64,000 nucleotides of DNA from Clostridia bacterium (GCA_017545865.1 JAFWXO010000009.1:62001-126000), one strand, 5' to 3'. Counted from the stretch's first letter, positions 25,421-34,050 are shown. Notes: generated from the letters alone by a model not told the origin. Made by a program: numbers and translations.

Positions 25421-26449
25421 TTATTCCTTGTCTGCTAAAATACTCTCGATTATTCTTCCCACGTTTTCAAGCACCGCCACAACCTTTTGGTAATCCATGC
25501 GCGACGGGCCTATAACACCGTAAGTTCCAATCTTCTTGCCGTGCACCGAGTAAGATGCCGTTACGAGCGAACTGTCTTTAGGTAACTTTTCATAACCTTC
25601 AGAGCCGATTTTAACGTTGATTTTAAGTTCGCGGTTATCTTCAGTCATAATATCCAAAAGTTTATCTTTGCTCGTTACAACTTCTAAAAACTCCTTAATC
25701 CTATCAACGTCTAAAAAGTCTTTATGGCGGAGAATTTTATCCTGCCCGTCTATCATAAGCTTACTGTCTTCCTTGGCGGAAAAATAAGCCTTTAAAGCGT
25801 CGATAACGTTTATAAATATCGTTTTGTAACCAGAAAAACTCTCGTCAAAATCAACTTCAAGATTGCAAATTTCTTCAAACGACTTTTCTTTGAATAACTT
25901 ATTGATAAAAGCGTTTGCCTCTTCAAGCTCAGCGTCGGTCATCTCTTTGGGGATCTCAATGTAGTTATCCTTTAAAAGTTTAAGTTCGGTAACGATTAAA
26001 ACGAGCGCCTTGTCTTCCCTAAAACGGAAAAACCTAATTTCCTTTATCTTATCTTCAACCGCGCTTTGAGATACCGCAACCGACGTGTACCCCGAAAGTT
26101 CGCTTATAACCTTTAACGCATTTTTGAAAACGTTTTCAATGTTATCGGCTTTTTGAAGGAAAATTTCCTTAATATAGTCAAGTTCCTTTTTGGAAAGGTG
26201 TTCTTTAACCATAAGGTCGCTAACGTATAATTTATACGCTTCCGCCGACGGAACTCTACCGCTTGACGTGTGCAGTTGTGTTAAATACCCAAGTTCTTCA
26301 AGCGCCGAAAGTTCGCTCCTTATCGTTGCGGAACTCACGTTTTGCATATACTTTTCAGATATAACTTTGCTCGATACCGGAACAGCGGTGTCAATATAAT
26401 CGTCAACCACTATTTGAAGTATTTTTTTCTTTCTCTCTGAAAGTTCCAT
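25421..26449 (-). CDS. hrcA: Heat-inducible transcription repressor HrcA
   Basis: Represses the heat-shock operon by binding CIRCE; its activity depends on GroEL in other Firmicutes. N-terminal winged helix (ERKKKILQIVVDDYIDTAVP ... SSATIRSELSALEELGYL) and a C-terminal GAF-like dimer domain with the conserved end KKIGTYGVIGPSRMDYQKVV. 342 residues from the ATG at 26449, which fits where homologues begin. An in-frame TTG at 26461 would add four residues and has no suitable ribosome-site spacing. Autoregulated through the CIRCE element directly upstream. Confidence 0.96.
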   Translation of the reverse strand: MELSERKKKILQIVVDDYIDTAVPVSSKVISEKYMQNVSSATIRSELSALEELGYLTQLHTSSGRVPSAEAYKLYVSDLMVKEHLSKKELDYIKEIFLQKADNIENVFKNALKVISELSGYTSVAVSQSAVEDKIKEIRFFRFREDKALVLIVTELKLLKDNYIEIPKEMTDAELEEANAFINKLFKEKSFEEICNLEVDFDESFSGYKTIFINVIDALKAYFSAKEDSKLMIDGQDKILRHKDFLDVDRIKEFLEVVTSKDKLLDIMTEDNRELKINVKIGSEGYEKLPKDSSLVTASYSVHGKKIGTYGVIGPSRMDYQKVVAVLENVGRIIESILADKE

Positions 26450-26477
26450 AACTTTTAGCAAACTCCCCTTTAAAGTG

Positions 26478-26504
26478 TTAGCACTCTTAATGCTTGACTG
26501 CTAA
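26478..26504. promoter_or_regulatory. CIRCE operator (HrcA binding site)
   Basis: TTAGCACTC (26478-26486), nine bases, GACTGCTAA (26496-26504). One mismatch to the consensus GAGTGCTAA in the second arm. It lies between the promoter -10 box and hrcA. Confidence 0.95.
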
Positions 26505-26514
26505 TTTCAAGTTT

Positions 26515-26543
26515 ATTTTACAACGAGTATAACCGTTTGTCAA
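26515..26543 (-). promoter_or_regulatory. Sigma-A promoter of the hrcA-grpE-dnaK-ygjV-ygjV-dnaJ operon
   Basis: On the minus strand TTGACA, 17 bases, TAAAAT. The expected start of transcription falls at the edge of the CIRCE element. Confidence 0.85.
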
Positions 26544-26639
26544 CCCTTTTTGACAGTTTTTTTGCAAAATTTTTTTATTATAAATAAAAGGGATATTTTT
26601 TCTAAATTTTGGCAAAAAATATTTTAGGAGGTATTATAT

Positions 26640-26801
26640 ATGGATAATAAATGTTGTCAAGTAAAATGCAACGTATGTGAGTGCGTTCACAACGATAATT
26701 GTAACCGCTGTAACTTATCCACCATTGAGATAAGCCACGAGCAAACGGGTATGAAGGTTATGGACGCTCCCCACTACTGCAAGTCTTTTTGCCAAAGATA
26801 A
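26640..26801 (+). CDS. DUF1540 small cysteine-rich protein
   Basis: A 53-residue protein. It carries the DUF1540 pattern: CQVKCNVCECVHNDNCNRC near the N-terminus, then a strand pair and the end motif CKSFCQR. The cysteines probably bind a metal. A strong AGGAGG (26626-26631) precedes the ATG by eight bases, and a stable hairpin terminator follows. Members are common in Clostridia and spore formers but their function is unknown. Confidence 0.85.
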   Translation: MDNKCCQVKCNVCECVHNDNCNRCNLSTIEISHEQTGMKVMDAPHYCKSFCQR

Positions 26802-26849
26802 ATAAAAATCTTGTTCCTATAATGGATTTTTAATTTAATACAAAAGTGT

Positions 26850-26895
26850 AGCCCACTATACTTCGCTTTAAGGCGAAATATGGTGGGCTTTTCTT
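26850..26895 (+). terminator. Terminator of the DUF1540 gene
   Basis: Long stem GCCCACTATA.CTTCGC with GGCGAA.ATATGGTGGGC around a short loop, then TTTTCTTT. Confidence 0.75.
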
Positions 26896-26925
26896 TATCC
26901 ACAAAATATAAAAATAAAAAGGTTA

Positions 26926-27134
26926 TATTTTTAGCCGTGTGGCTAAAAGTGATATTGTTTGCGCCCCAACTGCGCAAGCAGTTATATTTTGGCGAAGCCA
27001 AAGTGATATTAAATAAATCCACAACTTGCCGTAGGCAAATATCACTGCCGAAAAGCAATATCACTCGTCGTTAGACGAATATCACAAATCCGTAAGGATT
27101 TATTTAGTTGCCGAATCCCTTGTAGGGACTCGGC
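26926..27134. repeat. Hairpin array punctuated by GTGATATT / AATATCAC
   Basis: Seven short hairpins follow one another, for example TTTTAGCCgtgtGGCTAAAA, TTGCGCcccaactGCGCAA, TTGGCgaaGCCAA, TTGCCgtaGGCAA, TCGTCgttaGACGA and AAATCCgtaaGGATTT, ending in a ten-pair GCCGAATCCC-type hairpin at 27110-27134. The first ones are separated by GTGATATT (26949, 27003; variant GTTATATT at 26981), the later ones by ATATCAC (about 27038, 27057, 27078), so the separator changes orientation in the middle. No coding sequence with a ribosome site is present. This accounts for the gap 26802-27149. Confidence 0.7.
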
Positions 27135-27149
27135 TTTCCGTGGGATTTT

Positions 27150-27947
27150 TTATTTTAATAATTTTCTAAATTTAAGTGGCGAATAGCCGTAACGCTTTTT
27201 AAACTCTTTTATAAAGTGAGAAACGGTTGCATAACCGAGAGTGTCGGAAATTTCTTGAATAGAAATCTCGCCGTGTTCAAGGTATGATTTTGCCCTATCA
27301 AGCCGTAATTCGTTTCTATACTCAACGGGCGATTTTTGATAGCAAGCTTTAAACTGTTTTCTAAAATAAACTTCGCTAACCAAAGCCCTATCCGCAAGTT
27401 CTTTAACGGTTGGCAAGTATTCTAAATTCTCACTCATATAATTAACGCTATCAATAATATATTTTGGAAAGTTTTTAACTAAATTTATCTCGCTAAGCGC
27501 TGAAAATATTTGCATTAACGCAATTTTTTTATCGTTCAAGGAATTATTTTTTATCGTTTCAATAAACAAGTTTTCAAGAGCGCTCGTTTTTGAACTACCT
27601 ATAACGAAAACGCCGTCGCTTAAAAAAATCTCTTCACCGTTTTCGCTACCAAGCAAAAAGTTTATGCCGATAGTGTGTGATTTTTCACTTTCGAAATCAA
27701 ATAGTTCCACCCTATACTCGCTCCCCTTTGGAACGTAAACTAAATCTCCGCTTTTACAATGGGTTATCTTCCCGCTCTTTTCAACGTAACGCGCCGAGCA
27801 ACCAACTAATAAAAGAAACAAATTTTCTTTTTTTGGGGAGCTTATGCATTGAAAACTCTTAGTCGTTACCCAAAACTGTTTAAGTGAGTTTATAAAGGTT
27901 AAAGCGTAATTTTCATTTATAAGTTCAGAAACGGTTAAAATCTTCAT
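27150..27947 (-). CDS. AraC-family transcriptional regulator
   Basis: 265 residues. N-terminal cupin-like sensor half (GCSARYVEKSGKITHCKSGD, LVYVPKGSEYRVELF), C-terminal double helix-turn-helix: LADRALVSEVYFRKQFKACY and SIQEISDTLGYATVSHFIKEF, ending with the usual GYSPLKFRK. It is divergent from the TIM-barrel enzyme gene at 28075 and probably controls it, using the inverted repeat at 28017-28057. The effector is likely a sugar, by analogy. Confidence 0.88.
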   Translation of the reverse strand: MKILTVSELINENYALTFINSLKQFWVTTKSFQCISSPKKENLFLLLVGCSARYVEKSGKITHCKSGDLVYVPKGSEYRVELFDFESEKSHTIGINFLLGSENGEEIFLSDGVFVIGSSKTSALENLFIETIKNNSLNDKKIALMQIFSALSEINLVKNFPKYIIDSVNYMSENLEYLPTVKELADRALVSEVYFRKQFKACYQKSPVEYRNELRLDRAKSYLEHGEISIQEISDTLGYATVSHFIKEFKKRYGYSPLKFRKLLK

Positions 27948-28016
27948 ATCTATATTATATTAACAAAAAGCCCAACTGTCAAGAATTTAGTTTCGAAAAA
28001 CGATATTTTTAAATCG

Positions 28017-28057
28017 TTAAATTATATCTTAAATCAAAAAAACGAGATATAATTTAA
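28017..28057. promoter_or_regulatory. Inverted repeat overlapping the promoter of the TIM-barrel enzyme gene
   Basis: Perfect 13-base arms TTAAATTATATCT (28017-28029) and AGATATAATTTAA (28045-28057). The right arm contains the -10 box TATAAT (28048-28053). No good -35 is present, consistent with activator control. Confidence 0.65.
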
Positions 28058-28074
28058 GAAAAGGGAGGGTTACT

Positions 28075-29508
28075 ATGAAACAAACCGACTGGAAAATTAT
28101 TTATACCGAATATAAAGGTATTCAAAAAAGAGCAATTAACTTTTTATTTAAAGAATTAAGCGCGTACGTTTTAAGAGAAGCAGGCGTTTACAAACCCTAC
28201 ACTATGCCCGTTGAAAAAGAAGGGGCAAAGCTTTTCAAAAACAACGTTTTTATTAGCCTTTACAAAAATTCCAAAGTTATTCAATCTTTCGTTAAGGAAG
28301 AAGACGTGCCTAAAAAAGGCTATTTAGTTAAGGTTATGAAAACTGAAGAAGGCGGCAACACCGTAATACTCACCGCTCACGAAGAAGCGCAACTTTATTA
28401 CGCAGCAGTTTCGTTTTTTGATGATTACGTTCCTAAATATGCGCCCCAACATTATTCCTTCTTAATGCCTGATTTAACGTTTAATTATCCCTTGCTTGAA
28501 GCGTGCTATACAAACGAGCCCGATAATGAAACCCGTTCGATTTTCACTTGGGGTCACTCGACTAACGATTACCGCTTATATATTGAAAATATGGCAAGGC
28601 TTCGCCTTAACGAAGTTGTTATTTGGGACGAGCATATTCCCCTTAACATGCCCGACCTTATCGAGTACGCTCACTCTTTCGGCATAAAGGTTATTTTAGG
28701 TTATAGTTGGGGTTGGTACGAAGTTGGCAATAAAACCAAAGAGATTACCGAGCAAAATATAATCGATACTAAAAACCTTGCAATTTCAAGATATATCAAC
28801 GAATATAAAGATATCGGCGCAGACGGTATTTACTTCCAAACCTTCACCGAAAGAAACGAAGAAATGGTTGGCGGTAAACTTATTTCCGAAATCGTTACCG
28901 AAATGGTAAACGAAGTTGCTCAAAAACTTTGGGAAATCACGCCCGATCTTAGAATTATATTCGGTCTTCACGCAACGTCTGTTAAAAACCACCTTGATAA
29001 GATTGCAAAAGTTCATAAGGATATTGAAATTTTATGGGAAGACTGTGGCGAATTCCCTTACGACTACTACCCCTATATGAAGAAAAACGCCTTCAAGGAA
29101 ACTATCGAGTTTACCGAAAAACTCTTAAAACTTCGTGACGGGGCTAAGGTTGGTTTAGTTTTCAAAGGCGTTATGATGCTTGACTGGAGCAATTTTGCTC
29201 ACCAACAAGGCCCGTATCTCATCGGCGAAAATCACCCAAAAGTTGCCAAGCACGACCGCCAAGTTAGAGCAAACGCTTGGAGAGAAATTTCTTCACAATG
29301 GCTCAAAAACGGCAATTACGTTTTGGAAACGCTCAAGTTTATCAAGCAAAACAAACTCGGCAAAATCAATATGTGTTTAGCAGGCACGCTTGACGGTGGA
29401 ATTTATCTTCCTATGGCGCTTTGCTCGGAAATGTTCTATAATTGTGATGATGATTTTGGCAACGTTGTTAAAAGAGTTTCAACAAGAGATTGCATTTCTT
29501 ACGATTAA
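28075..29508 (+). CDS. Putative TIM-barrel glycoside hydrolase-like protein
   Basis: A 477-residue protein without signal peptide, so cytoplasmic. The first 140 residues look like the small alpha/beta domain that precedes the barrel in GH20 and GH67 enzymes (EEAQLYYAAVSFFDDYV). The barrel follows: NMARLRLNEVVIWDEHIP, SFGIKVILGYSWGWYEVG, DGIYFQTFTERNEE and DIEILWEDCGEFPYDYY. Acidic residues in QTFTERNEE and LWEDCGE could be catalytic. I cannot name the family. AAGGGAGGG precedes the ATG. Its partner is the divergent AraC regulator. Confidence 0.65.
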   Translation: MKQTDWKIIYTEYKGIQKRAINFLFKELSAYVLREAGVYKPYTMPVEKEGAKLFKNNVFISLYKNSKVIQSFVKEEDVPKKGYLVKVMKTEEGGNTVILTAHEEAQLYYAAVSFFDDYVPKYAPQHYSFLMPDLTFNYPLLEACYTNEPDNETRSIFTWGHSTNDYRLYIENMARLRLNEVVIWDEHIPLNMPDLIEYAHSFGIKVILGYSWGWYEVGNKTKEITEQNIIDTKNLAISRYINEYKDIGADGIYFQTFTERNEEMVGGKLISEIVTEMVNEVAQKLWEITPDLRIIFGLHATSVKNHLDKIAKVHKDIEILWEDCGEFPYDYYPYMKKNAFKETIEFTEKLLKLRDGAKVGLVFKGVMMLDWSNFAHQQGPYLIGENHPKVAKHDRQVRANAWREISSQWLKNGNYVLETLKFIKQNKLGKINMCLAGTLDGGIYLPMALCSEMFYNCDDDFGNVVKRVSTRDCISYD

Positions 29509-29515
29509 AATAAAA

Positions 29516-29546
29516 CAAAAAGCACTTCAACCGAAGTGCTTTTTTA
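29516..29546. terminator. Bidirectional terminator
   Basis: Stem AGCACTTC/GAAGTGCT with loop AACC; A run before and T run after. It serves the converging genes at 28075 and 29560. The same hairpin type recurs at 30809 and 34223. Confidence 0.88.
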
Positions 29547-29559
29547 TTTGCTATAAATT

Positions 29560-30573
29560 TTACGCTAAAGCTAAAACGCCCGTTTCGTTTAAAATTAAGA
29601 AGATCAAATACAACGCGTATAACGAAAGAAGAGCAAAGCCTTGCCATTTTTTGAACTTTCCTTGAATAATAGTGGGAATAACCGCAATAGCGCAAACCGC
29701 AATACAAACGGGGAAATCAAACACGAGATTTATTTTATCAACGGGGAGAGGCCTGCCGTTAATTACCGCGCATAAAGGTAAAATCAAAGTTGTATCGATG
29801 ATATTTGCGCCGATAATATTACCAACTGAAAGGGAGTTTTCCTTCTTTCTAATTGCCGTGATAGTGGTAACGAGTTCGGGAAGAGAAGTGCCAAGCGCAA
29901 TAACGGTAAAGCCGATGATTGCTTCGCTAATGCCAAAGCCTAACGCAAGCGTTTTGCCAGACGAAACAAGGAATTCCGCGCCGAAAACGATAGAAAGCGT
30001 GCCTAAAAGGAAGAATATAATTTTAACGGGAACGTCCTTCTTTTCAACAACGAGTTTCTTTTCTATACCTGCGCTCTTTTTGCCTTCGACAAGATTGCTT
30101 ATCATAAACGCAATAAATATTGCCCAAAGAACAAAAGCCGACCAAACGGGCAACGTGCCACTTAAAGAAAGAACGGTTAAGCCAATGATTGCGCCAAGTA
30201 AAAGCCCACCCTTTAAAGAAAAACTTTTTCTACTAATAACGCCAGCCATAGCAACGAGTGAAAGCCCCATTATAAGCGTTGTGTTTGCAGTAACCGAGCC
30301 GATAGCGTTACCGATTGCAAGTTGAGCAGAGCCGTTCATAGCTGCTCTTACGGAAACTAAAAGTTCAGGGAGAGTTGTTGCAAACGAAACGACAGTTGCG
30401 CCAACAACGAACTTAGGAATACCCGTTGCTTCAGCAAACCAAGAAGCCGAATCAACGAACCAGTCGCCACCTTTTATAATAAGAACAAGCCCAACAACGA
30501 AAAGCCCTGCGGCTATCGCCATAATTGCCCCACTACCGAGTGAGCAAAATAAAGTAAATCCGAAAAATTCCAT
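29560..30573 (-). CDS. Calcium/sodium (cation) antiporter, CaCA family (YrbG-like)
   Basis: 337 residues with about ten membrane helices and the two inverted alpha repeats of the family: VVGATVVSFATTLPELLVS with GNAIGSVTANTTLIMG, and GFTVIALGTSLPELVTT with GNIIGANIIDTTLILP. It exchanges Ca2+ or another divalent cation for Na+ or H+. ATG at 30573 has GGAGG five bases upstream. A longer reading to 30624 would run into the riboswitch terminator. The leader holds a probable manganese riboswitch, so Mn2+ efflux is a likely role. Confidence 0.9.
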   Translation of the reverse strand: MEFFGFTLFCSLGSGAIMAIAAGLFVVGLVLIIKGGDWFVDSASWFAEATGIPKFVVGATVVSFATTLPELLVSVRAAMNGSAQLAIGNAIGSVTANTTLIMGLSLVAMAGVISRKSFSLKGGLLLGAIIGLTVLSLSGTLPVWSAFVLWAIFIAFMISNLVEGKKSAGIEKKLVVEKKDVPVKIIFFLLGTLSIVFGAEFLVSSGKTLALGFGISEAIIGFTVIALGTSLPELVTTITAIRKKENSLSVGNIIGANIIDTTLILPLCAVINGRPLPVDKINLVFDFPVCIAVCAIAVIPTIIQGKFKKWQGFALLSLYALYLIFLILNETGVLALA

Positions 30574-30588
30574 GGAATCCTCCAAAAA

Positions 30589-30753
30589 TAAAAAATCCAA
30601 GCACGGCTCAACCATACTTGGCAACAGAGTAATAGACTCAACGTATGGCTGATTGCATACCTGAGTCTCGCAATTTACAGCAAGCCAGACCTAACGGCCA
30701 GGATGTTGACTTGCAACGCTTTTTTAGCGCTTGCTACTCCCTCATTTTCTTAC
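30589..30753 (-). promoter_or_regulatory. Probable yybP-ykoY (Mn2+) riboswitch with terminator expression platform
   Basis: On the minus strand the leader contains GGGAGTAGC (30741-30733), GTCAACATCCTGGCC and GCGAGACTC, the conserved loop sequences of the yybP-ykoY aptamer in the right order. A terminator stem (30597-30621, CCAAGTATGG with CCGTGCTTGG) and T run lie directly before the ribosome site. The upstream CCATAC can pair with GTATGG of this stem as an antiterminator, so Mn2+ would turn expression on. Confidence 0.7.
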
Positions 30754-30782
30754 ATAATACCACGCTAAAATATTTTTGTCAA
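30754..30782 (-). promoter_or_regulatory. Sigma-A promoter of the riboswitch-controlled antiporter
   Basis: On the minus strand TTGACA, 17 bases, TATTAT, just upstream of the aptamer. Confidence 0.85.
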
Positions 30783-30808
30783 TAAATTAAAATATCCGAA
30801 CATAAAAT

Positions 30809-30836
30809 AAAAAGCACTTCAACAGAAGTGCTTTTC
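30809..30836 (-). terminator. Terminator at the left edge of the acquired island
   Basis: Stem AAAGCACTTC/GAAGTGCTTT with T run on the minus strand. It ends transcription of 30906-32189. Sequence around it resembles the tRNA-Cys terminator at 34223-34250, including the adjacent CAAAACGAAA. Confidence 0.8.
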
Positions 30837-30905
30837 GTTTTGAGGTATGTTGATAAAAAAGATGCTAAACTGGGTGAAATGAACCGCTTCGGATCCAAAT
30901 AGTGC

Positions 30906-32189
30906 TCAAGCCTCGTTGTCGCGTCTCGCTTTTAAGAACTCCTCGACCATTCTGTCATACTCAGCTCTTCCCTCGGCAGATAGCCAATAATCAGGGCGGG
31001 CGGTAGCCGCGATCGTGGGTTCTGTTCCGTCGGTTCCATAGAAGGGTGAAAGATTATCGTTTTCGTATTTAACTCTGTCCTCTTCCTTTCTGAAATCGGG
31101 AATATCGTATGGAACGCCACTCTCCAGCATGCTTCTGTGTCCGAGAATCGCCACCGACGCCATAGTAGTGCCGAAATAAACATCAAATTCGGGTCTCCTA
31201 TTTTCTCTTATACAGTTTAGGAACTCGCGAATAGCAAAGAAATCTCCGCCTCCGTGTCCTGCTGCCTCCGCAAGCGCAGCATCCTTATCTTTGAGAATGG
31301 GTACATAACAGCTTGAGGCGTTTGATACATTTTCGGGAAGATCCCATTTGTTGTAGTTCAGAAGCACCCTGTCCGTACCGTCACGAAGATTTTCCACCTG
31401 TCCTTTTTCGGCACAGATGCGGTAAGAATTCTCGTGCGCGCCAAATGCTGCGCAACCGGTCACACGAAATACCGAATCGTCATCATTGAGGGTGGTAACG
31501 ATAGCCGCTCTCTCGGGAACGCCTCTCGAGATTCCGTTGAAATCGGTCCTTATGGGGTCGTAAACTGGCATTGCGGTCACACGCTTGGGCGCGGCGCCCG
31601 TTATATACATCAGCGGCGCAAGCGAGTGCGTGATGTAGTAAGTTCTAGGAAGATTGTATCTCCAATGCTTTGACGTAGGGCAAAGCTCTATGGAATAGTC
31701 ACTGTCTGCAGGATCAAGAGGATGATTATACTCGCCCTCGGCAAACAGCACTTTGCCAAGCGATCCACCGCGATAGATCCTTCTCATTTCCTGATTGAAT
31801 TTCATAAAGGGATAGTTTTCGGAGAGCATATAGATTGCAGAGCTTTTCTCTGCCGCTCTTACAAGCGCAACTCCTTGCGCCATAGTCGCGTTTGAGGTGC
31901 ATTCGCTGAGAACGTGTATGCCACGCTCAAGCAAACGGATAGCATAAGGCGCATGCTCATGAAAGTAGTTGCTGAGAAGCACCGCTTCAAGCCCCTCGTG
32001 CTCAATAAAGTCGTCAAACGCGGTATATACGGCAACGTCATTGCCAAGCATTTCCTTTGCCTTGCTCGCATATTTTTCGTTGAAATCGCAAACGGCAACG
32101 ATCTCGGCGTTGTTGGCAAGCACGCTCTTGTAGAAGGCGGCGCCTCTGTATCCGCCAAAGATGCCCATTTTAATCGTTTTTTTAGACAT
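30906..32189 (-). CDS. Gfo/Idh/MocA-family NAD(P)-dependent oxidoreductase
   Basis: 427 residues. Rossmann domain at the N-terminus (MGIFGGYRGAAFYKSVL, VAVCDFNEKYASKAKEML) and the family motif HVLSECTSNATMAQG, where EK/P is replaced by EC. The C-terminal alpha/beta domain includes ENYPFMKFNQEMRRIYRGGS. Enzymes of this family oxidise or reduce sugars, inositols or their derivatives, or act in NAD-dependent glycosidase chemistry. The substrate is unknown. AAAGGAG precedes the ATG. It is followed at 23 bases by the transporter gene upstream in the same operon. Confidence 0.88.
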   Translation of the reverse strand: MSKKTIKMGIFGGYRGAAFYKSVLANNAEIVAVCDFNEKYASKAKEMLGNDVAVYTAFDDFIEHEGLEAVLLSNYFHEHAPYAIRLLERGIHVLSECTSNATMAQGVALVRAAEKSSAIYMLSENYPFMKFNQEMRRIYRGGSLGKVLFAEGEYNHPLDPADSDYSIELCPTSKHWRYNLPRTYYITHSLAPLMYITGAAPKRVTAMPVYDPIRTDFNGISRGVPERAAIVTTLNDDDSVFRVTGCAAFGAHENSYRICAEKGQVENLRDGTDRVLLNYNKWDLPENVSNASSCYVPILKDKDAALAEAAGHGGGDFFAIREFLNCIRENRRPEFDVYFGTTMASVAILGHRSMLESGVPYDIPDFRKEEDRVKYENDNLSPFYGTDGTEPTIAATARPDYWLSAEGRAEYDRMVEEFLKARRDNEA

Positions 32190-32211
32190 AATATTTTCTC
32201 CTTTTCGTTAT

Positions 32212-33066
32212 TTATATCGGTATAAGCACAAGCGCAAGAATGCCTATGAAGGATAGACAGACCGCCCATATTTCTTTTTTTGCAGGTTTTTGCTTTGTTA
32301 ATGCCGCAAGTGCGGTTGAAACGATGATAACCCCTCCTGTTACAAAGGGATATTGCACTGATACAGGCAATACCGCCAGCGAGATTAGGAGCAAAAGGTT
32401 GGCAACTCGATTAAGAATCCCTCCTCCTGCGCTGAAGAGAATTGCACGAAAGCTCGGCGTTTTAACTCTCTTTCCGATTATGATCAAAGCAATAAGGCCT
32501 ATGGCTGCCGACATGACCGATACCCAAAGCGAATAACCGCCTGAACTCACCTTGGAAAACTCCGCACTTTCATATATTTTGGATAGAACACCCGACATTC
32601 CGTTCAAAATAAATATTCCGAAATAGTACAACTCTCCGCCCGTTTTTTTCTTCCATTTTATCGTGATAAGTAGCGCGGCTGTAACGAAGACCACGCATAT
32701 CGCTTTAGCAACCGTTATGCTTTCACTATAAAATGCAATACCTGCGACAAACGGAAGCATCATTCCGCCAAGCATAGTAAAAAGTGAAAAAACGGAAAGA
32801 TTGACCTTCTCCAGCGCCTTGAGCGAACATATACTGCAAAGCACAGAATTGATGGCAGTAATAAATGACCAAGTAAGTGCAAAAGGGGTAAGTGAAAAAT
32901 CAAATCTGTTGATAACGGCAAGAAACAGAACACCGACAACTGCGCCCACAAAAGCGCTGACAAAAACCGACGACGCGCCCGTCCCGTTTTCCTTTTGATA
33001 CTTATCGTCGAAGTAAAACTGAGTCCCGAACATAAGGACGGAAATTATAACGATCCCGTAATACAT
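32212..33066 (-). CDS. DMT/EamA-type transporter
   Basis: 284 residues with about ten membrane helices in two related halves, as in EamA/DMT metabolite transporters. First half: FALTWSFITAINSVLCSICS and MLGGMMLPFVAGIAFYSESI. Second half: AILFSAGGGILNRVANLLLL and SVQYPFVTGGVIIVSTALAA. The glutamate-containing YSESITVAKA loop is typical. GAGGGG precedes the ATG. It probably carries the substrate or product of the co-transcribed oxidoreductase, by context. Confidence 0.82.
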   Translation of the reverse strand: MYYGIVIISVLMFGTQFYFDDKYQKENGTGASSVFVSAFVGAVVGVLFLAVINRFDFSLTPFALTWSFITAINSVLCSICSLKALEKVNLSVFSLFTMLGGMMLPFVAGIAFYSESITVAKAICVVFVTAALLITIKWKKKTGGELYYFGIFILNGMSGVLSKIYESAEFSKVSSGGYSLWVSVMSAAIGLIALIIIGKRVKTPSFRAILFSAGGGILNRVANLLLLISLAVLPVSVQYPFVTGGVIIVSTALAALTKQKPAKKEIWAVCLSFIGILALVLIPI

Positions 33067-33205
33067 TTAACCCCTCATTTGCATTTAATTATAACAAGCA
33101 ACGCCCTTCTTGTAAATGGAATATTTCCATTTTTTTATATAAAAAAGTTGCATTCTTGCATTTGTTATGTTTATAATATGATCACAATAAACACTGGAGG
33201 ACAAC

Positions 33206-34000
33206 ATGGAACGAAACAATGTTTGTAAATTCAATCCGTATCGCTCAAGCGACCTTATATGTTTCAATTTTATAAAGGAATGCAACAATGCTCAAAATAA
33301 CAGGCGTTCCGCCGAGCATTTTTCTATTCATCTTGTGCTGAACGGAAACGGCACCTTCGTTTGCGATGGAATTGAACACAAAATAGAAAAAGGCACCTTA
33401 TTTTTCGTATGTGAGGGAAGCGAATTTTCCATTGAATCGCACAACGGTGAAACACTTGAATACTGTTATATCTGCTTTCGCGGCAGACGCGCGAATGAGC
33501 TGATTTTTCGATTTAATATCGTTGATAACAACGTCCTTCACGGATATAGCGATATGATCCCCTTCTGGGAGGAATGTCAAGCGCTTGCCGAGGAATCAAA
33601 CATCGACATTGTATGCGAGTCAGTCATTCTTTACTCTATGGCTAAGCTAAGCCCCGTAAAAAATGAAAAATGTGACGTTGTCTCGAAGGTGATAGAGTTG
33701 ACACAAAAGAATTTCACCGATCCCGATATTTCCGTATCCGCAATTGCCGATATACTTGGATACAACGAAAAGTATCTGTCCACACATTTTAAGAAGAAAA
33801 AAGGTATCACCTACACTCAATATCTGCGGGAGCAAAGGATCAAACATGCGATATTCTTGATCGAGCAGGGAGTCGAAAGTGTAAAAAACATCGCTCTGCT
33901 TTCCGGCTTTCGCGATGCGCTCTACTTTTCCAAGGTATTTGCCGCAAGCGTTGGTATGCCCCCAAAGGATTATATAAAATCGATCCAAATTGAAGAATAA
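33206..34000 (+). CDS. AraC-family transcriptional regulator of the island
   Basis: 264 residues. Cupin-like N-terminal half (HLVLNGNGTFVCDGIEHKIE, GTLFFVCEGSEFSIE) and two helix-turn-helix motifs: SVSAIADILGYNEKYLSTHF and VKNIALLSGFRDALYFSKVF, ending GMPPKDYIK. GGAGG lies five bases before the ATG. It is divergent from the transporter-oxidoreductase pair and probably regulates it. It is not closely similar to the other AraC protein at 27150. Confidence 0.9.
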   Translation: MERNNVCKFNPYRSSDLICFNFIKECNNAQNNRRSAEHFSIHLVLNGNGTFVCDGIEHKIEKGTLFFVCEGSEFSIESHNGETLEYCYICFRGRRANELIFRFNIVDNNVLHGYSDMIPFWEECQALAEESNIDIVCESVILYSMAKLSPVKNEKCDVVSKVIELTQKNFTDPDISVSAIADILGYNEKYLSTHFKKKKGITYTQYLREQRIKHAIFLIEQGVESVKNIALLSGFRDALYFSKVFAASVGMPPKDYIKSIQIEE

Positions 34001-34050
34001 AAACTACCCTGATAAAAGCCACAAATATTTTTAATCGAGAGAGTGCGCGT

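Noticed and set aside
26774-27064. 96-residue reading frame on the minus strand (and a 64-residue one on the plus strand) over the hairpin array
   Set aside because: No ribosome site, composition follows the hairpins, and the frame overlaps the DUF1540 gene end and its terminator.
29672-30325. 217-residue plus-strand frame opposite the CaCA antiporter
   Set aside because: Long but without ribosome site, and its sequence is the complement of the conserved membrane repeats, so it is a shadow.
30574-30624. Longer start (TTG or similar at 30624) for the antiporter
   Set aside because: It would translate the riboswitch terminator; the ATG at 30573 has a proper GGAGG site.
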